Assembly: GCA_025345505.1 (NCBI GenBank)
Contig: JANVCC010000048.1
Coordinates: 5,112,888-5,176,887 of the forward strand
DNA length: 64,000 nucleotides
Direction: 5' to 3'
DNA from: Todiramphus chloris collaris
Taxonomy: Eukaryota > Chordata > Aves > Coraciiformes > Alcedinidae
This document shows, piece by piece, positions 45,861 to 59,776 of the stretch. The notes beneath the pieces are model-generated. The model saw only the letters and a program-made list of their open reading frames with translations. It was not told the origin of the DNA and searched no databases. Each line of letters starts with the position of its first letter. Within the stretch, counting starts at the first letter, position 1. A program made the position numbers and the translations under genes.

Positions 45861-48800
45861 GGCCCCCTGAAAGCAGCTGAAGCGAGCGGGTGCAACTGCA
45901 GTTTACTGGATGTGATGTTACAATAAAGATCTGTGGACAGGCTGTATGCTGCGGGTTTGAACAAGTCATGAAAGTTACTTCTGCGGTTCACCAACACTTA
46001 TTTTTGTACACGTGGCCGTAAAATGTTGCAGATAACGGGGGATGCCAGTAGATGCCCTCAGGTTTTGTGACGCTGAGATGTGGAAGCCTTCGGCTGGCGT
46101 GAAATCCTCCTGCCAGCGTCAGTCAGAGCTGCACACGCAGCTCTTGACTCTTAGACCTGAGCGTTGTCTTAAACCTCGCTGCTGCTTCCTTAAAAGTGCA
46201 AGTACTATGTGCAGTCCACTTGGGCTCCTTGGGTTTTAGAAGAAACCTGAGAGGCGAAGGGTTTTCGGTTGTTCTGCGTCTGCAAAAATGCACGTGGTAA
46301 ATGGGTGCAGCGTTTGTACATAACTGGTGCTGAGGCCTGCTGGCTTACGAATCTATTGGAACTTCTTATATTGGTAATGATAAAGAAAATATGCCAGGTG
46401 TGGAATGATCTGATGCGTGGCTGGCTTTGGAAAAATGAGGGAAGAGTTTGAAAGCAGCTGAAGAGTTTTAGAAAGACTGCAGTAGTGCCTGTGCTGTGGC
46501 AGGTCTGAAGCAGTGTGAGGGAAGATAGGCCTGTTTAAATTTGTTTTGTTCAGAAGTCCTGCTTTATTAAAAGACCCAGTTCTGTGCCTGTGTTAAAACT
46601 GATGTGATACATCTTACATTTTATTAGCAGTGGTTTGCTCTTCAGTTCATACTGCCTTGTGCTCAGTTTCTTTCTTTTTCTCCATGCTGACTATATGTCA
46701 TTGAAGCTTTTTAATACATGCCAAAAAGTCTCAGTCTACAGGTTAGGCCCTAACTGCTGTATAGTTTAGCTTAGTTTTGAAATGACTGTCTTGAATTTGC
46801 TGGTATTGATAAATTTGAGCCTGTAATAATGGCATGAAAAATGGCCTTTCATATTATTATTAAATAATCAAAAGAGAAGAGGAGGGTAAGGTAAATGCAT
46901 AGCTCCCTTGGATCACAGTAGTTTCCGTGTGCAGTTTATTGGGTTTTTTCTTTTCATAGGGCCATTCTGTAACCAAAATACTGATCTGCTTTTTTTCCCT
47001 TTTTTTTTTTTATTGTCTAACCTTTTTGTAGCTACTTATTTTTAGTACTGGTTTAATCTATTTTTTAAAAAAGTTATTTTTATGCAAAGCAAAACTTGTT
47101 TCAGGGATGAGTGCATATTTTTTTTTTTTTCTGCCTTAGTAGCTAGAACAATTAGATTATTTCAAAGTTCAATTTTGTCAAAAATCAGGAAGGAAAAAGG
47201 ACAAAGCTTATTACAGTTGTGTATTTCTAAACTATTTTTGTGTGTGATTATCTGATATAAGCTTCTTCATGTTCAATTAAAAGTATTCTTGGGTAACAAT
47301 AACTGGAGAATCAGACAAAAAGGAGCACTATGGTGGTATGGTTCAAATGTTTTTAACTTTTGGACAGGCTATTAAAGTCATAGATTGTGAGCTAATTAAA
47401 GTTTGTAATTGTGATGTTTTTCAAAGCATTAATGAAGGAAATGTTAGTTTCCTATGTATCTTCTATGTTTAATTTGTGAGAATATCAGTACTAGCACTAC
47501 AGACAGCATGTGATGAGGTATTTCTGAGTTTTTTACACGAAACTTTAGATTTACTTAAGGATTGTCCTATGTACCTGTTTTTGATGCACAGGTTCCATGT
47601 TTATGCTGCATTAAATGGAAGGTGTGTTCTTCAACTGTGGCTTTGGCTGTTTAAAGGACTTTTATGTGCAAAGGTAATATGATTCTTATGGAAGTGGCTT
47701 TTAGTTTTGAAGGACTATATGAAACTGGTGATGATTTCATATATTTATTTGCACCTAATCTGGTATGTGTTGTCAGGCCAAAGTGAAATGGTCCAGTGGT
47801 GAAGGTACAACTTTGATCTCAAGTTAGATGAAAATATTACTGTGGTTGCAATTATAGGAAATGGCAGAGTTTTAAAAGCACACTGTAAATCGGGAATGTG
47901 GGAACTTTATCAGTTATTTTAGCAATATTTATTCCAATACTTACTGCAATTTCTAATCTGAAATACTGTTCACATATGGTAAGCTCCAGAGGAGATGCTG
48001 TAGCATTGAGCGTAAACATGGTTTAGTGGAATTCTTCTTTATTTACCACTTTCTAAAATGCATGCTTCTGGATTTTATTTAATGTGATTTTCTGTCCTTT
48101 GCTAAATACATTTCCTGAAATACTGGTACTTTCTGCTTTTTTGTTTTCCTTGAAATAGGAATTAAGATGGATGAAATGTTTTATTGGCCATAGCAGCAGC
48201 AGGATGTACAAGGTGGGTAGGTGGAAAGAATATGGTTAATATCCTTGCAGAACATTTTGATCCTTTGATTCTCTGTCTCTCTGAACACAAATGACATATG
48301 GTAAACTAGAGTTCTTTTCAGTGGTAGGTGTGTGCAGCTTACTTGCTTTCAGTTGTGGTAAGCTGCTACTTGTTAAGCACAGGTTACATGAGTCGATGCA
48401 GACAGCCTTAGGTAGATGATGCATTTGAATTTTGCATCCTTTAATGGTAATTTTTCAAGGTGTCTTTTCCCTAAGGTTTTTTTTATGCTTTCTCTTTTGT
48501 AAAACCGGGCTTAGAAATTACCACAGACTGTTTCAGAATCTTGTTTTCAGTGTTCTAAGTGTGATCAAGGAAGAAAAAGATTCAGTTGACATGTATTTCC
48601 CTTCTTACTTAGTTTTTGTCTCTCTGGTTGAGTTGCTGCATGTTAGTTGGTTTCCTATGTTTTTTTTTGTTTGGGTTTGTGTTTGTTTGTTTATTTTGTT
48701 TTTGTTTGTTTGTTTGAAATTCCTTAATGTTGTTGAGGGTGGACTCTAGTGAAACTAATTGTTTTCACAATGTCCATAAAAGATGACAGTGGTTTGGCAG

Positions 48801-49829
48801 CACTAAAAGATGTTTTGTGCTCCAAATCATCTGCAGTCAAGAAGACTTTGTCATTATTTGCTTACATTTAATGCTTCATGTTATTATAATTCACTTGGAG
48901 ATCCAGAACATGTTTGTTCTTAAAAAGACTTTTTAAAATAAAATTGAATACAGGAATGTTCATTTTTACAATACTAACATGGGCAAGTAAAAGAACAGTA
49001 GTGGTTGAGTAGTAGTTCAGCACTTTCTCATGAAGTGTATTTTCATATTAGCAAAGTTGAATGAAATGCTGACTTCTTCACAGTGTAATGACTAAAGATA
49101 ATAGAAGTGGTGTAGCTCTTTAGTATTTGGTCTTTTGGTGTGGATTTTTTTTGTGGTTGTCACCTTTCATGAAAACACATAGAACAATTGAGTAGAAATC
49201 ATCCTATTCTTCATGTGGTATTTGCTAATTAAGTGTGTCTTTGACTTACTATTATTGTGCTATATTTGCAGGTATTGGTTTGTCCTTAGTAAGCTGATTA
49301 AACCTACTGTAAATAGTATTCAAGCATTATTATTTTTAAAAGATTGATTTTGTGTGTGTTTGTAGCATAATTAAAATTGTAGGGAATGTTATCACACTTT
49401 GTGGAGCAATATATATTAATCTGGGATTTCTTCTTATTAATATCAAAAAGTGTAATCAAAACACCAGGTTTTGCTGTTTGAGTTTGCCTGGCGGATCAGT
49501 CATTTCCACACTCATCATCAAGCTTTATGTTATGAGTAGCCTAAGGGTGAAATGTCTGTAGGAAGTATTTAATGATTTTATCTGCCCCAAGAGCAGAAAC
49601 CAAACCGAACAAGGCCCTCAAGGTCTGTCATCTTACTTTTTGGTGCACGATTCATCTGTTTTAAGGGATAATTGCAAGGGACTCTTTCTTCTCTTCAAGG
49701 ACCTTTTCCTAGGGACAGTGTTCTGAATATGGTGCATGGTGACAAACTGCACCTTAGACCAATGTGACTTCTGTTGTACCCGTGTTTCCTTGACACTTCA
49801 CTTACATATATTTTTGTGGTTCTTTTCAC
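45861..49829. other. T-rich stretch, probable first intron
   Basis: No recognisable exon. The + strand is visibly richer in T than A, with many T runs (46998-47011, 47119-47131) and a T/G tract at 48658-48717. This bias is common on the sense strand of long introns and fits rightward transcription from the CpG island. Open frames are all under 106 codons. Confidence 0.45.
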
Positions 49830-50340
49830 ACAGAATCACTCAGGTTGGAAAAGACCCTTGGGATCATCGTGTCCAACCATTAGCCCTACTCTACAAGTTC
49901 ACCCCTAGACCATGTCCCCCAACACCACATCCAAGCAATGTTTAAACACATCAGGGGTGGAGACTCAGCCCCCTCCCTGGGCAGCCCATTCCAATATCTC
50001 ACTACCCTTTCCGTGAAGAATTTTTTCCTAGTGTCCAGTCTAAACCTACCTTGTTTCAGCTTGAGGCCATTTCCTCTGGTTCTATCCCTAATGACCTGAG
50101 AGAAGAGCCCAGCACCAGCCTCTCTACACTGTCCTTTCAGGGAGTTGTAGAGAGTGATGAGGTCTCCCCTCAGCCTCCTCTTCCTCAAACTAAACAGGCC
50201 CAGCTCCTTCAAACGATCCTTATACGATCTCTTCTCCAGTCCCTTGCCCAGCTTCATTGCCTCCTCTGCACCCGCTCCAACACCTCAATATCTCTCTTGT
50301 ACCGAGGTGCCCAAAACTGAACTACAGAAAACAGGGATGA
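49830..50340 (-). mobile_element. CR1 LINE, antisense 3' region
   Basis: ACAGAATCACTCAGGTTGGA at the element's 3' end, CCTGGGCAGCCCATTCCA at 49976, AGGTCTCCCCTCAGCCTCCT at 50160 and the TTGTACCGAGGTGCCCAAAA block near 50297. About 500 bp, 5'-truncated and well preserved. The 123-codon minus frame inside it is repeat-derived. Confidence 0.95.
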
Positions 50341-53300
50341 TCCTGTTACCAATTTATGTAGTTTTGAGTACGCTTCAGTCTTCTGTGTCATTGATTTTAA
50401 ATAATAACAATACAAAACTTAATTTAGGTGGGGATTTTGGCTGTCCTTGACTGGTTAGCGTCCCTGAGTTAGGCTACAGTCTGCCAATTTTCTGTGCCTG
50501 TAATCTCAGATTTATGTCAGTTCTTGGTCTTGCTCAGCTCAGTCAAAACAGAACAGGTGGTCAAGAAAAAAGTGAGATACATTTTTTTTTTAAGACAATA
50601 ACATTTAAATATCAGCGTTTAGCTCAACATCAGTCTAGTGATGCAAACTTTTCCAAAGGTAAAAAAATATATGAACCCCCAAAATACTGCTAGGGAATAA
50701 AAGAGGATCAGTCTATAAAAACCTGCAGAGTTCCTCTGTGTGTATGAGCATTGTCTGTGTGTGATGAATCGAGCACTTTGAAGTTATCAGTCTACTGGTA
50801 ACATGTCCTGAATTAGTAATATGGATGTTCAGTGAGTTTTGCTGCTTTTGTCATCAACACGTTTTGAGGCTTTACTGAAGGAGGAAAACAAATTGGTATT
50901 GGATTTAGAGAGAAGGGACTGTTCTGTGTTACAGGACTGAAACTGAGACCACCCAAATGCTTTCAGATGTTTTTTATTATTTTCACAAATAATTCCTTCT
51001 TCTAGCAGAGTGTTTAAGAACAGAGAGTTGGGTCAATCACTCTGTTTTTCCCTAAATGTCATTATTGATGTTTACAGTACTGTTTGTGATTGTGGAGAAA
51101 AAAATAATAATCTTAGACTTCTGATTCTCTTGGGGTTTTTTTAGCTTCCAGAGAAATATAATGATAGGCAGTTGTGATTTCAGATTTTAAACGCACCTTT
51201 TTCTTGGAAACTTTTGTCCCGTTCTGGCTGGCTACGTACCCCTTGAGGGCCAACATACCATCTATCACATTCTGTGATATTTTAGTAAGTTAATTCAGGG
51301 ATATTGTATTTTTTCAGTAGTTCTTGTAGGCTAGGTGGGATGTAGAATGTTCTTGTCTTCCATATAAACAAGTCTTAAGCTTCCTATTAAAATCTTTGCT
51401 TTTTGAAGGGCAGGTCTGCTGTATTATGCTACAGCCTTGTTCTTGTGCCAAAGCGTGCTTGGTGCCTCACTGAAAGTCACTGTAAGGTGAAGAGTACAGG
51501 TGCCTGCAGCTTAGGGCAGCTGCCTTTGCTTAGTCTGTGCTTATGTTCTCTTGTAAAGCAGCGATTTTCTTGCTGAGGGGATATCTTCATGGGCATTTGA
51601 CAAACATTTGCAGACTCTGATGGGTGAGATATGAGGAAGAAATTGCGCTGAAGGGCAGAATAGCCCAGACTCTCTGGCCTGCAATGTTGTCGTCTTATGT
51701 TTGTAGTGTCACATATTCCAAGTAGGGGGCTGCGTGTCAAGACTCTTCTTCCTGAGAGCTCTCTTACCTTCTGATATCTGTGTTTGTACTTTCAATCAGA
51801 GTAAACAAAGTGTGATGGAGAATAGCTTGGGGAATAAAGTGCTAAGGTAGAAATCAATATCCCACTGTTCTGTGGCGTGACATCCCAGTGGATGTGGTGC
51901 TGAATGCCCCCTCTAAAAAGGAAGTTGTAGAGAAGGGGAGACTGAGAGAAACGGCTAAAAGAGTGATCTCCAGGGATGGAAATTTGCTTGTATAAAGAGA
52001 AATTGAAAAAAAAGAATGTTTATCCTTTGAAAGGCAACAAATATGATGAAGTATATATAACATAAGCACACAGAATGATGAATGAGTTGAGAAAAGTAAT
52101 TCAAGAGCTTTTGTTGTTTGGCTCGTGATAGCAGAGTAAGTAGACATCCTGTGAAATTAAGGGGACAAACTGGGAAAGAGTGTATTTCTTAACTGATAAG
52201 ACAGTGACCTCTGCAGTGTAGGGATAATTTTAATGTAGGAAAAATTCTTATTACAAATGGAATAATTTAGAGTGCAAGAATATCTACATAGCCTGAGGTT
52301 ACTTTTTTTTTCCTGAAAGAATATAATCCCTCATCTTTTTGTCATTTGGAAGATTCTCTTTTTTTGGTCATGATTTTTAATAAAGCTTCTCTAAAAGCTG
52401 TGTATTGATGGTTGCTGTAAAGGAATTAAGTTTGTCCCTAGTTTGTTTGCAAGCAAAATGGTCATAGCATCTCACTTACTTGTTTGCCCCCTGTCCTTGT
52501 GCTAGCTTATATCTAGGTGAGCTACCCACTGAGTACTATGTCTAGTTCTCTTGGAAGTATCCACTGATTTACTTTTTCTGGTGAGTGGGGACACTGAGAA
52601 AGTTATTTTAGGGAGTAACATTGGGATTCTCATCAGGTGGGAGAGAAGTTACATAGGGCAGTTGTTTTTGTGACTTGCTGCTGGTGAGATACTCTTCAGC
52701 TTTGGATTTTTTTTTTAATGTTTATTGGTTGTTTTTTGTTGTTGCCCGGGCTCATCCATTCATTAGGTGTTCCTGCAGTAGTTCAGTCCAACTCAGTACA
52801 CAGGTTTGTTCTGTACCTAGGACAATAGAATATTTAGGGAGGGTGAGATAAGCTAACATTGACCTTGTGTGTTGTCTAGCCAATTTCCAGCAAATATATA
52901 AAAAGCTGTAAAAAAATAGCAAGGTGGTGTATTAATTAAATGAGTGTCCTTGTCGCTCTGCCAGTCTCTGCTCCTGGCATGGCTGAAGTCCTAGAAACTG
53001 TTTGCTTTCAGTCTCTATCAAACTCAAATATAAAACTCTGTGATAAAGGCCTGAGAGGCAGTGTGCAGTAGGAAAAGACTACGGAATCAGCTTTGCTCCT
53101 TCCCGCTGAAATGGCCTTTTCACTCCATTTAATGGAGGCTGCAGTTTTTACTTTTTGGTGTGTTTAGCAACAGATTGACTTAAATTTGTTGTATTTGGCT
53201 CTAGAGCAGCAAAGAGCAGATGTCAGGGAGGTGCCGTGACAGAAATAAAAAGGTTCAGAAGGCTTGTGGGAATTTTGGGGGGTGAGGAGGAAATCTTCCT

Positions 53301-54491
53301 CCTATTTTTTTCCGTGGTAGAATCCATATTATAACATTAACGGCTGGCATTCAGTGCAGAACTTGCCATGCTGCAAGGGCTTGTGCATTGACGCAGGCAT
53401 TCTTTCCCACAGCTCAAATTGTGGAAACAGAGTTTATTTATAAAATAAAATATGCCTGTGAAATTATAATTGATACCTTAATTATGGAGAACTCTCCTGA
53501 AAGATGGTAGCTTAGTGACCCGTGGGACGTTTTCCTCACTTAGAATAGCCACGATTTGCACCAAAACATTTTTCTCTGTATGAATCTGAAAAATGGAATT
53601 CCCCTGTCAAGGCAGAAAAACTTCAGTAACTGAGAGGTACTCTGTCAGGGATGATAAGCCTAAAATAATGGTCACCTTTTAAACATTACTGAGGGTTGGA
53701 ACCTCTAAAGAGTGAGGCTTGCTATTTGAAAAATATGCATTTTAAAAGCCACCGTTACACGTTGCCAATCTCTGCATAAGCAGGTGGGTGCCAGATGTAT
53801 GCCAGATCTTGGAGAAGTTTGTTGCTTTGGTTTGTTTTTTACTTTTGTAATGAGCAGAATGCTTCAAAACCTCCTGGCTGCTTTTTATTTATTTATTTTG
53901 TAAGGCTGGAAGTATTTTACCTTTGCCTTGATTAAGGGGCCATGTCTGAAAACACCTTGTGTAATTTGTTAGGAGAATGATTACTTGTTTATCTTTCTCA
54001 CTTTTTTTTCCCCCCTCACTCATCATCTACCTATATCGCCACACTATAGTTTATAAAAACAGAAGAAGTGATGTAATTTGCAGTAATTTTAATTGTGGGT
54101 TGTTATATTTGAAAGTTGTGCCAATTCTCTGTTGTCTTACATGTGTAACGATGTGCTTAATACTTTGTGGAGCCTGAGGAATATCCACCCCCGTCCCCGG
54201 TGATGAAAAAATGTTGCTTTTACAGAAATCTGAAGGGGAGGATAGTAGTAAATCTGCTTTTTCTTGTGGTCCTTAATCTTGTCAGTGCTTTAGAAAGCCA
54301 TGTTGCCTCCTGCTTTGGGTCTTCGTATTTTAGTGGTGATTGTGGTAGCACCGTTTTCTTGGGAGATGAGGATTGAAATAAATAGGAGGAATGTATCTTA
54401 TTGTGCACTTAACCAGACTATAATGAAAAAGTCAATTTGTATAGTTGTCAAAAGCATTGTAAGGGATGTAATGTATGTGCTCTTTTCTCAG
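50341..54491. other. T-rich stretch, probable intron, no exon recognised
   Basis: About 4.1 kb without interspersed repeats or convincing exons. T runs and a modest T excess on the + strand continue. The 97-codon minus frame at 51854-52147 and 87-codon minus frame at 51477-51740 resemble no family I know. Confidence 0.45.
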
Positions 54492-54534
54492 GGTTTGCAA
54501 AGACACGATGGGAGGATGCAGTTCAGATTTGCTG
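54492..54534 (+). other. Speculative 43-nt internal exon
   Basis: A pyrimidine-rich acceptor (GTGCTCTTTTCTCAG) ends at 54491 and a donor GTGAGC begins at 54535. The 43 nt between are open in the surrounding + frame and read about GLQRHDGRMQFRFA. Splice-like pairs occur by chance at this density, and the peptide is not one I recognise. Confidence 0.15.
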
Positions 54535-57500
54535 GTGAGCAATGTAAACGCGTGGTAAGAGAAACCAGGACAAAGCAGCTTGCCTGGCAGCTCCAGCAAG
54601 TTGAATTTCTTGGTTAGGTAGCTAATTTCAGTGGCTGAAAAGTGACAAGCCTGGAAATAATTGTGGTCAGAGCTGCTCCAAGAGGATTGAGTGAAGCCTT
54701 TTTAATTTCCTAAACGTGAAGGAAGCCAGGTTTGATCAACAGCTGCTGTGAGGGTTATTCAGACGTTGAGGCCAGGGCCAGAATTTCCACTTCTCACCAG
54801 TTTAGCTCATGTTCTTTTGCTTAAGGTGAGATGCTGTAACTAACAGAATTTGGTGTGTTTAATTAGCATAATTTATGCCTGACCTGTACTTAAATTTCTT
54901 CCGGGTATTTTTTCAAGGAAATGGCAATATCTAATAATTTGCAATGCATCTTTCCCCTTGAAAAGAGAAAGTTAAAAAAAAATAATAATTTGAATAGTGG
55001 ACTGTACCAATATACTTTTGCAATTGCCCTATCTTATTAGGGAAATAGGACAGGAAATAGGACAACCAGTATCCCAGGTCTTGCTTAACCCTGTGAGAGT
55101 TTGGTGGTTGGAGAAATCATAATCTTGGGCAGTAGAAGCCTTTTTTTTTTGTCTAAGTGGAATGTAAAGTGTGTGCTGTTCAATAATGAAACCTTTACTT
55201 GAATTGTCACTTAATAACATTTCATATATGAAACCCTAGAAAGACTGTTTCCAAAATGTTTATTAATAATAATTGTTAATAGATAAATGTCAAAAAGGTG
55301 TATAGGTTAGTACTGGTTGGCACAGAATAACCACCTGTGCTTTCTTGGAGGATGTTTACAAAGAAGTTTCAGGTTTTCTTTCTCAGCCTCTCTCCAGTAT
55401 TCTTCTGCAAATGGTGCAGTGATCTGATAATTCAGTCTTTGGCAATTAAATCCTGCAAGCTGCTTTATATTGGGAAGGAGAAGATGTTTAGCATAGCTAC
55501 TTGCAGGTAGGAAGAGGCTGGGTGGGAATATTAACTTGTGTTAAATTGACTGACTGTAGATGCTCTGATGCCTCCAGGAGAGGAACTTTTAAATTTCTGT
55601 TGAAATCTTGTTGTTTTATTTAGAAGTGTAGTAATTTAAAAACACCTAGCATCTTTGGAAGGTACTTTTTTTATTATAAACACTTTTAAACTTGAAACTT
55701 TTTATTATAAACTTTGAAACTTTTTATTATAAAGTGGGCTCATAGGTGCAGAATGCAACATTTTATCATTTCAGCTTTTTGAAGTTAATTGTATTTCTTT
55801 CTAGGAATAAGATAAAAGCTAAGAACTTGTATGAGTACTACTAATGTATTTTAATGGACATTGCTAGTTTCCAGATACAAAATTCTAGAGGGGTTTTGTA
55901 AAAAGCAGGATGTGGTCAGGTGGAAAATGATGTTGATTTGCAAAGGATTCTATGAATCTTCTCCTGAAGCACTGCAGGGTCCAGCAGGTGAATCGATGAC
56001 AAGTTTACACACTGAAAGGAATGCTCACTTTCTGGTGTGTTGCCTACAGTTGGGAGGCACAGGAAACACTTCCCAGTGCTGTTGCCATCCATTCTTTTGC
56101 ATGGTAGGAGTCCTTGTAGTTAGCTCATGGATTCTAACAGACTTCAGGTCAGTAAGTTCACCTTTTGGTGAAAGGAAAGCTGTAGTTCTATGCCCACGGG
56201 ACTGTTGTAGCTCACTGAGAAAGCAACAGCAGTACTACTGAAAGTATTCTTGCTTTACATGTAGAAGTCCTTTGAAGACAAAATCTATTGCAACAATATG
56301 GAAATATTTTTCAGACCGATCAACAAACATCATTAGGTGCTGTGGATAGATTTGTGTTGTGTTTATAGACATTAAAATATTAGGGGCAGATTTTTGGCTA
56401 CCATCTCGTATGGGTATTGTACTGCTGGATGTTTAATCTGAATTTGTCTGTCTCCACAGGAGAAGTGACTTTAATCTCAGAAGAACATTCATTGACTGGG
56501 AGAGTTAGTTCAGTTTGGTTTTGCAAATCACCAGCCCTTAGAAGCAGGATTAAGTTTAGTGCAGAAGAAAATGTACCTTTCTCATTGTCTCCAGAATGAG
56601 GTCACAGTGCTTGTCTTTTTTCAGTCTCCATCTCAGAAAATAATAGAAAATATGATTGTTTTATATATCAATTTTATCTCCTGAAGAATGGGAGTTAGAG
56701 TTACTCGTGCAGGCCACAGTGTCAGCAGTGACTTTTTGGCCTTCTTGATTCTTGTCTTTTTGCCACGTTTGGATGCCCGTGCTGGAAACGTGCACGTGCT
56801 GCTTTTGTGTTTTATTTTCCTTGATTTTATTTATTTAGCAGTTCCACTGAGCAGGTAGTTGAGTGGATTTCAGTCATGCAGGAAGTGGTTGTGCATGTGG
56901 TGTTAGTGATAGCAAAGGCTCACCTTAGGTGTGAAGCTGAGAAACAGGAAACAAAATAGAATCCAACAGAACAGATGAGAACAGGGAGACTTTGGTAGTG
57001 AAGGAAGTTAGAAGGAAACACCTGAGTGACAAGTGAAAGAAAAGAAGCTGAAGTGCTGCTACGGAGATGCACTCCAACTCCAAAGTGTGATAATGCTGTT
57101 CTGATGTGTAATTTTAAGAAAACTAAAGAAGAGTATTTAAATAAATGAGATATTTTTATGATTAAAAGAAAGAATCAATTATCTTTCTGCCTCATTTTGG
57201 GATACATCACATGTACACTAATACTCATTTTAGAGGAGCTTGGTTTTGTTTGCTATAATGAGAATATATTCATTATAATTCTAATCAACAAATTAATAAA
57301 ACCACTAGTGTTTGATTACTTTATTGCTCAAATCTTGTCCGATCAGAGTCACATGCTTATATTGGCAGCATTCTCTATTCGTAGGTATAAAGGAATACAG
57401 TTTCCTTAGTGGGGAGCTTAAAAAAAGTCTCTTGCTTAATTAAAGTGGTTGTGTGAAGAGTGTGTGTGTGTGAGATCACTCTTCACTTTCCAGAATGGCC

Positions 57501-59558
57501 CTAGAATGGTCTGTGGCTCAACTGACCTGCAGCCAGATCACTCAAACTCCCTCGTGTCCCTAGGGAGTAGAAATTACTTCACCAACAAATCCATAGGGTC
57601 ACTCGAACCCTTTCTCTTGAGCCATGAGGTTTATTTCAGAATTGGAGAGATTCGTTTTTATGGAATAGATAACTGAGAGAGTTAGCATTCTTGCTTGGAT
57701 AATGAGCTATTTATTTTGGAAGGAAGTTTCCCATGACTAAATAAGAACAAGATGTTTGACCACCTTCTAGGGAGGAGACTGTTCGGTCAGCATAAAAGAG
57801 AAAAATTCAGAAGAGACAACCGACCATTCTGATGTGGTGTTTGAAATGTTTCCATGTTTCTTCTGGGCTTTAATTATACTGCATATACATGGCAAGAAGA
57901 AAGAGCAGAGGTTTTGTTCTTTTCTTGGAAGTATGGCTTTATCACATCGTTGGGAATTTATAGCCTAGTAATATATAGTGTTTTTTCCAGTCCTGCATTT
58001 TGCAGTTGCTTTGTACAGCCTCATAGTTTGGCAGCTGAGAGTTCTCTTTTTTCTTCCTTTTTTTGGTTTTTTTTTTTGGCATGAAAGGGTTACTGTTCAC
58101 ATTTCCTGTGTAATTCCTTCTGATCTTGCTGGGCTGTAATTACTTTCTTGATGTTAAACATTCCCAGGCTCCTATAACCTTCTAGCCTGCTTGCACTGGC
58201 CAAGTTTGTCCCAGGTGATCGTGTGGGTGAACCTCCTGTTTTTAAGGATAAAAATCTCTCCTTCCTGTGTAAGATAGGCTACATACTCATTCCTTTGCTG
58301 TGCAATCCCAAGAGACATCTTTAAAAAAAAATAATAATAATAAGGTAACACATCAACTCTTTCAGAGTCAGATTTAGCAGCTAGATAGATGACAGATCAA
58401 GTGTGTGGGTTTAGAATTTGCTGAATCTTTGTTGAATGACTGCGAGTTCACATTAAAGATAATTTTTTTTCTTAATACACTTGGAAAATGGGTTATGATA
58501 TAAAAAAGACAGATTTTGACTGTAGCTTCTTACTTGTGACCATATAATTGGCAAATCATTCTAAGCTTGCTTGAATGTAGAACTACTTAGTTGAGCCTTC
58601 AGGATTTTTTTTTTTCCTTTTGAATTCTTTGCAGTAGCTGCAAATCGTAGAAAAAATGAGAAGATACTACTCAATTCTGTCCTTCCCACGTAGTTCAATT
58701 ATCCTGTATTTCTTCTGACTTTCAGCTTGTGGTATATCAGCAGTAAACACAAGGTATTATTTTGTCCTGCAATAGAAGTGACTGCGTATCGCTAAAAACT
58801 GCTGGCTTCGGAGGTGTGGGAACTGAAGCATCGTGTTGTGCAAAGGCACTGCAAGGTCCTACATGCCACCACTTAGCTGCTCTTCAGCTTTAATCTGGAG
58901 GAACCACCTCTAAGAATGCGCCTGAAGTTTGCTTTCTGTGACCCTTTACGCCATTTTCTTACAGTGCCAGGAAAGATGATGGCAGGGTGTTTTGTGGGGT
59001 GCGAGGAGTGGTTTTATGCAGCTGTACTGACATTGGTGGGTGGCTCTTTTTTGTTCCTGACACTGTCAGAGGAAGTAACCAGAGGTTCTGTGCACCGTTG
59101 GGTCAAAAAGTGGCCCAAATTTTGATACTTCATTCAAGAGTGATCCTTAGCACATCCTGTTATAGATATTTTTTTTTTCCTCATAATCCTAGTCTTTTTA
59201 CCTTGTGCGTTTAATGTGCTGCTTTGTCAAATTCTCAGGCTGCAAATAATTTTGTTTAGCTGTGGTATTGTGCTGGCAACTCAGATACTCGGACATCTTC
59301 CCAGTAACTGACTGACTGGTGAGTCAGTGAATCCAGAACTATGTTTGAGCTCAGTGGGATTGTACTTGGAAGAAAATGTTATGTAGGTAATAAATTGTAG
59401 CAGTAAGAACCCTGTTCTTAGTTTAATTCTTATGCATACCAATGCCTGTGCTTTACTATATAAATAGAAGTTAGAGCAGTTGGTATGTGTGTTGGTAGTT
59501 GTGCTGCTCTCCTAGGAAGAATCTATTTTAATGAAACTGTCTTTTTAATTTTTATCAG
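54535..59558. other. T-rich stretch, probable intron
   Basis: No supported gene. It contains the AT-rich tandem repeat listed at 55666-55733, an AAT microsatellite at 58331-58343 and T runs at 58067-58076 and 58605-58615. Frames up to 126 codons (55861-56241 on +) lack family resemblance. Confidence 0.45.
55666..55733. repeat. AT-rich tandem repeat, about 22-bp unit, 3 copies
   Basis: Three copies of TTTTTATTATAAACTTTGAAAC-like units, cut here as TTTTTATTATAAA plus a CTTTGAAAC spacer. The first carries a 9-10 bp expanded spacer and the last is truncated. Confidence 0.85.
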
Positions 59559-59776
59559 AAAGTCTTAAATTTGATGGCTTAGTTATAACTGGAATGCAGT
59601 TAGTATGCTGCCCAGTTCTTCTGGGCACACTCTGTTATGTACTTGGGAACATGACTGTCAGATTTTTGTTGTTGAACCCAGAGATTCTTACTGGACTATT
59701 ACTCAACACACAGAAAAATGGTGCTGGCATAAAGTATTTATACAGTGGTCATGAAATAAAGCCACGAAGCACCAAG
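59559..59776 (+). other. Speculative 218-nt internal exon
   Basis: A T-rich acceptor (TTTTTAATTTTTATCAG) ends at 59558 and a strong donor AAG/GTGAGT lies at 59777. The 218 nt between are open in one frame for 72 codons, with a hydrophobic first half (LLGTLCYVLGN, then VRFLLLNPEILTGLLL) and a basic C-terminal end. The orientation agrees with the inferred rightward gene. I do not recognise the peptide. A chance open frame is quite possible given the length scanned. Confidence 0.22.

Noticed and set aside
45067-45969. 300-codon minus frame, 220-codon minus frame and 177-codon + frame in the CpG island
   Set aside because: High GC removes stop codons, so long frames are expected in all frames. 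Products are low-complexity Pro/Ala/Arg/Gly with no domain, and the frames overlap each other on both strands.
49886-50257. 123-codon minus frame
   Set aside because: It lies wholly within an antisense CR1 3' region and follows the typical accidental frame of that repeat.
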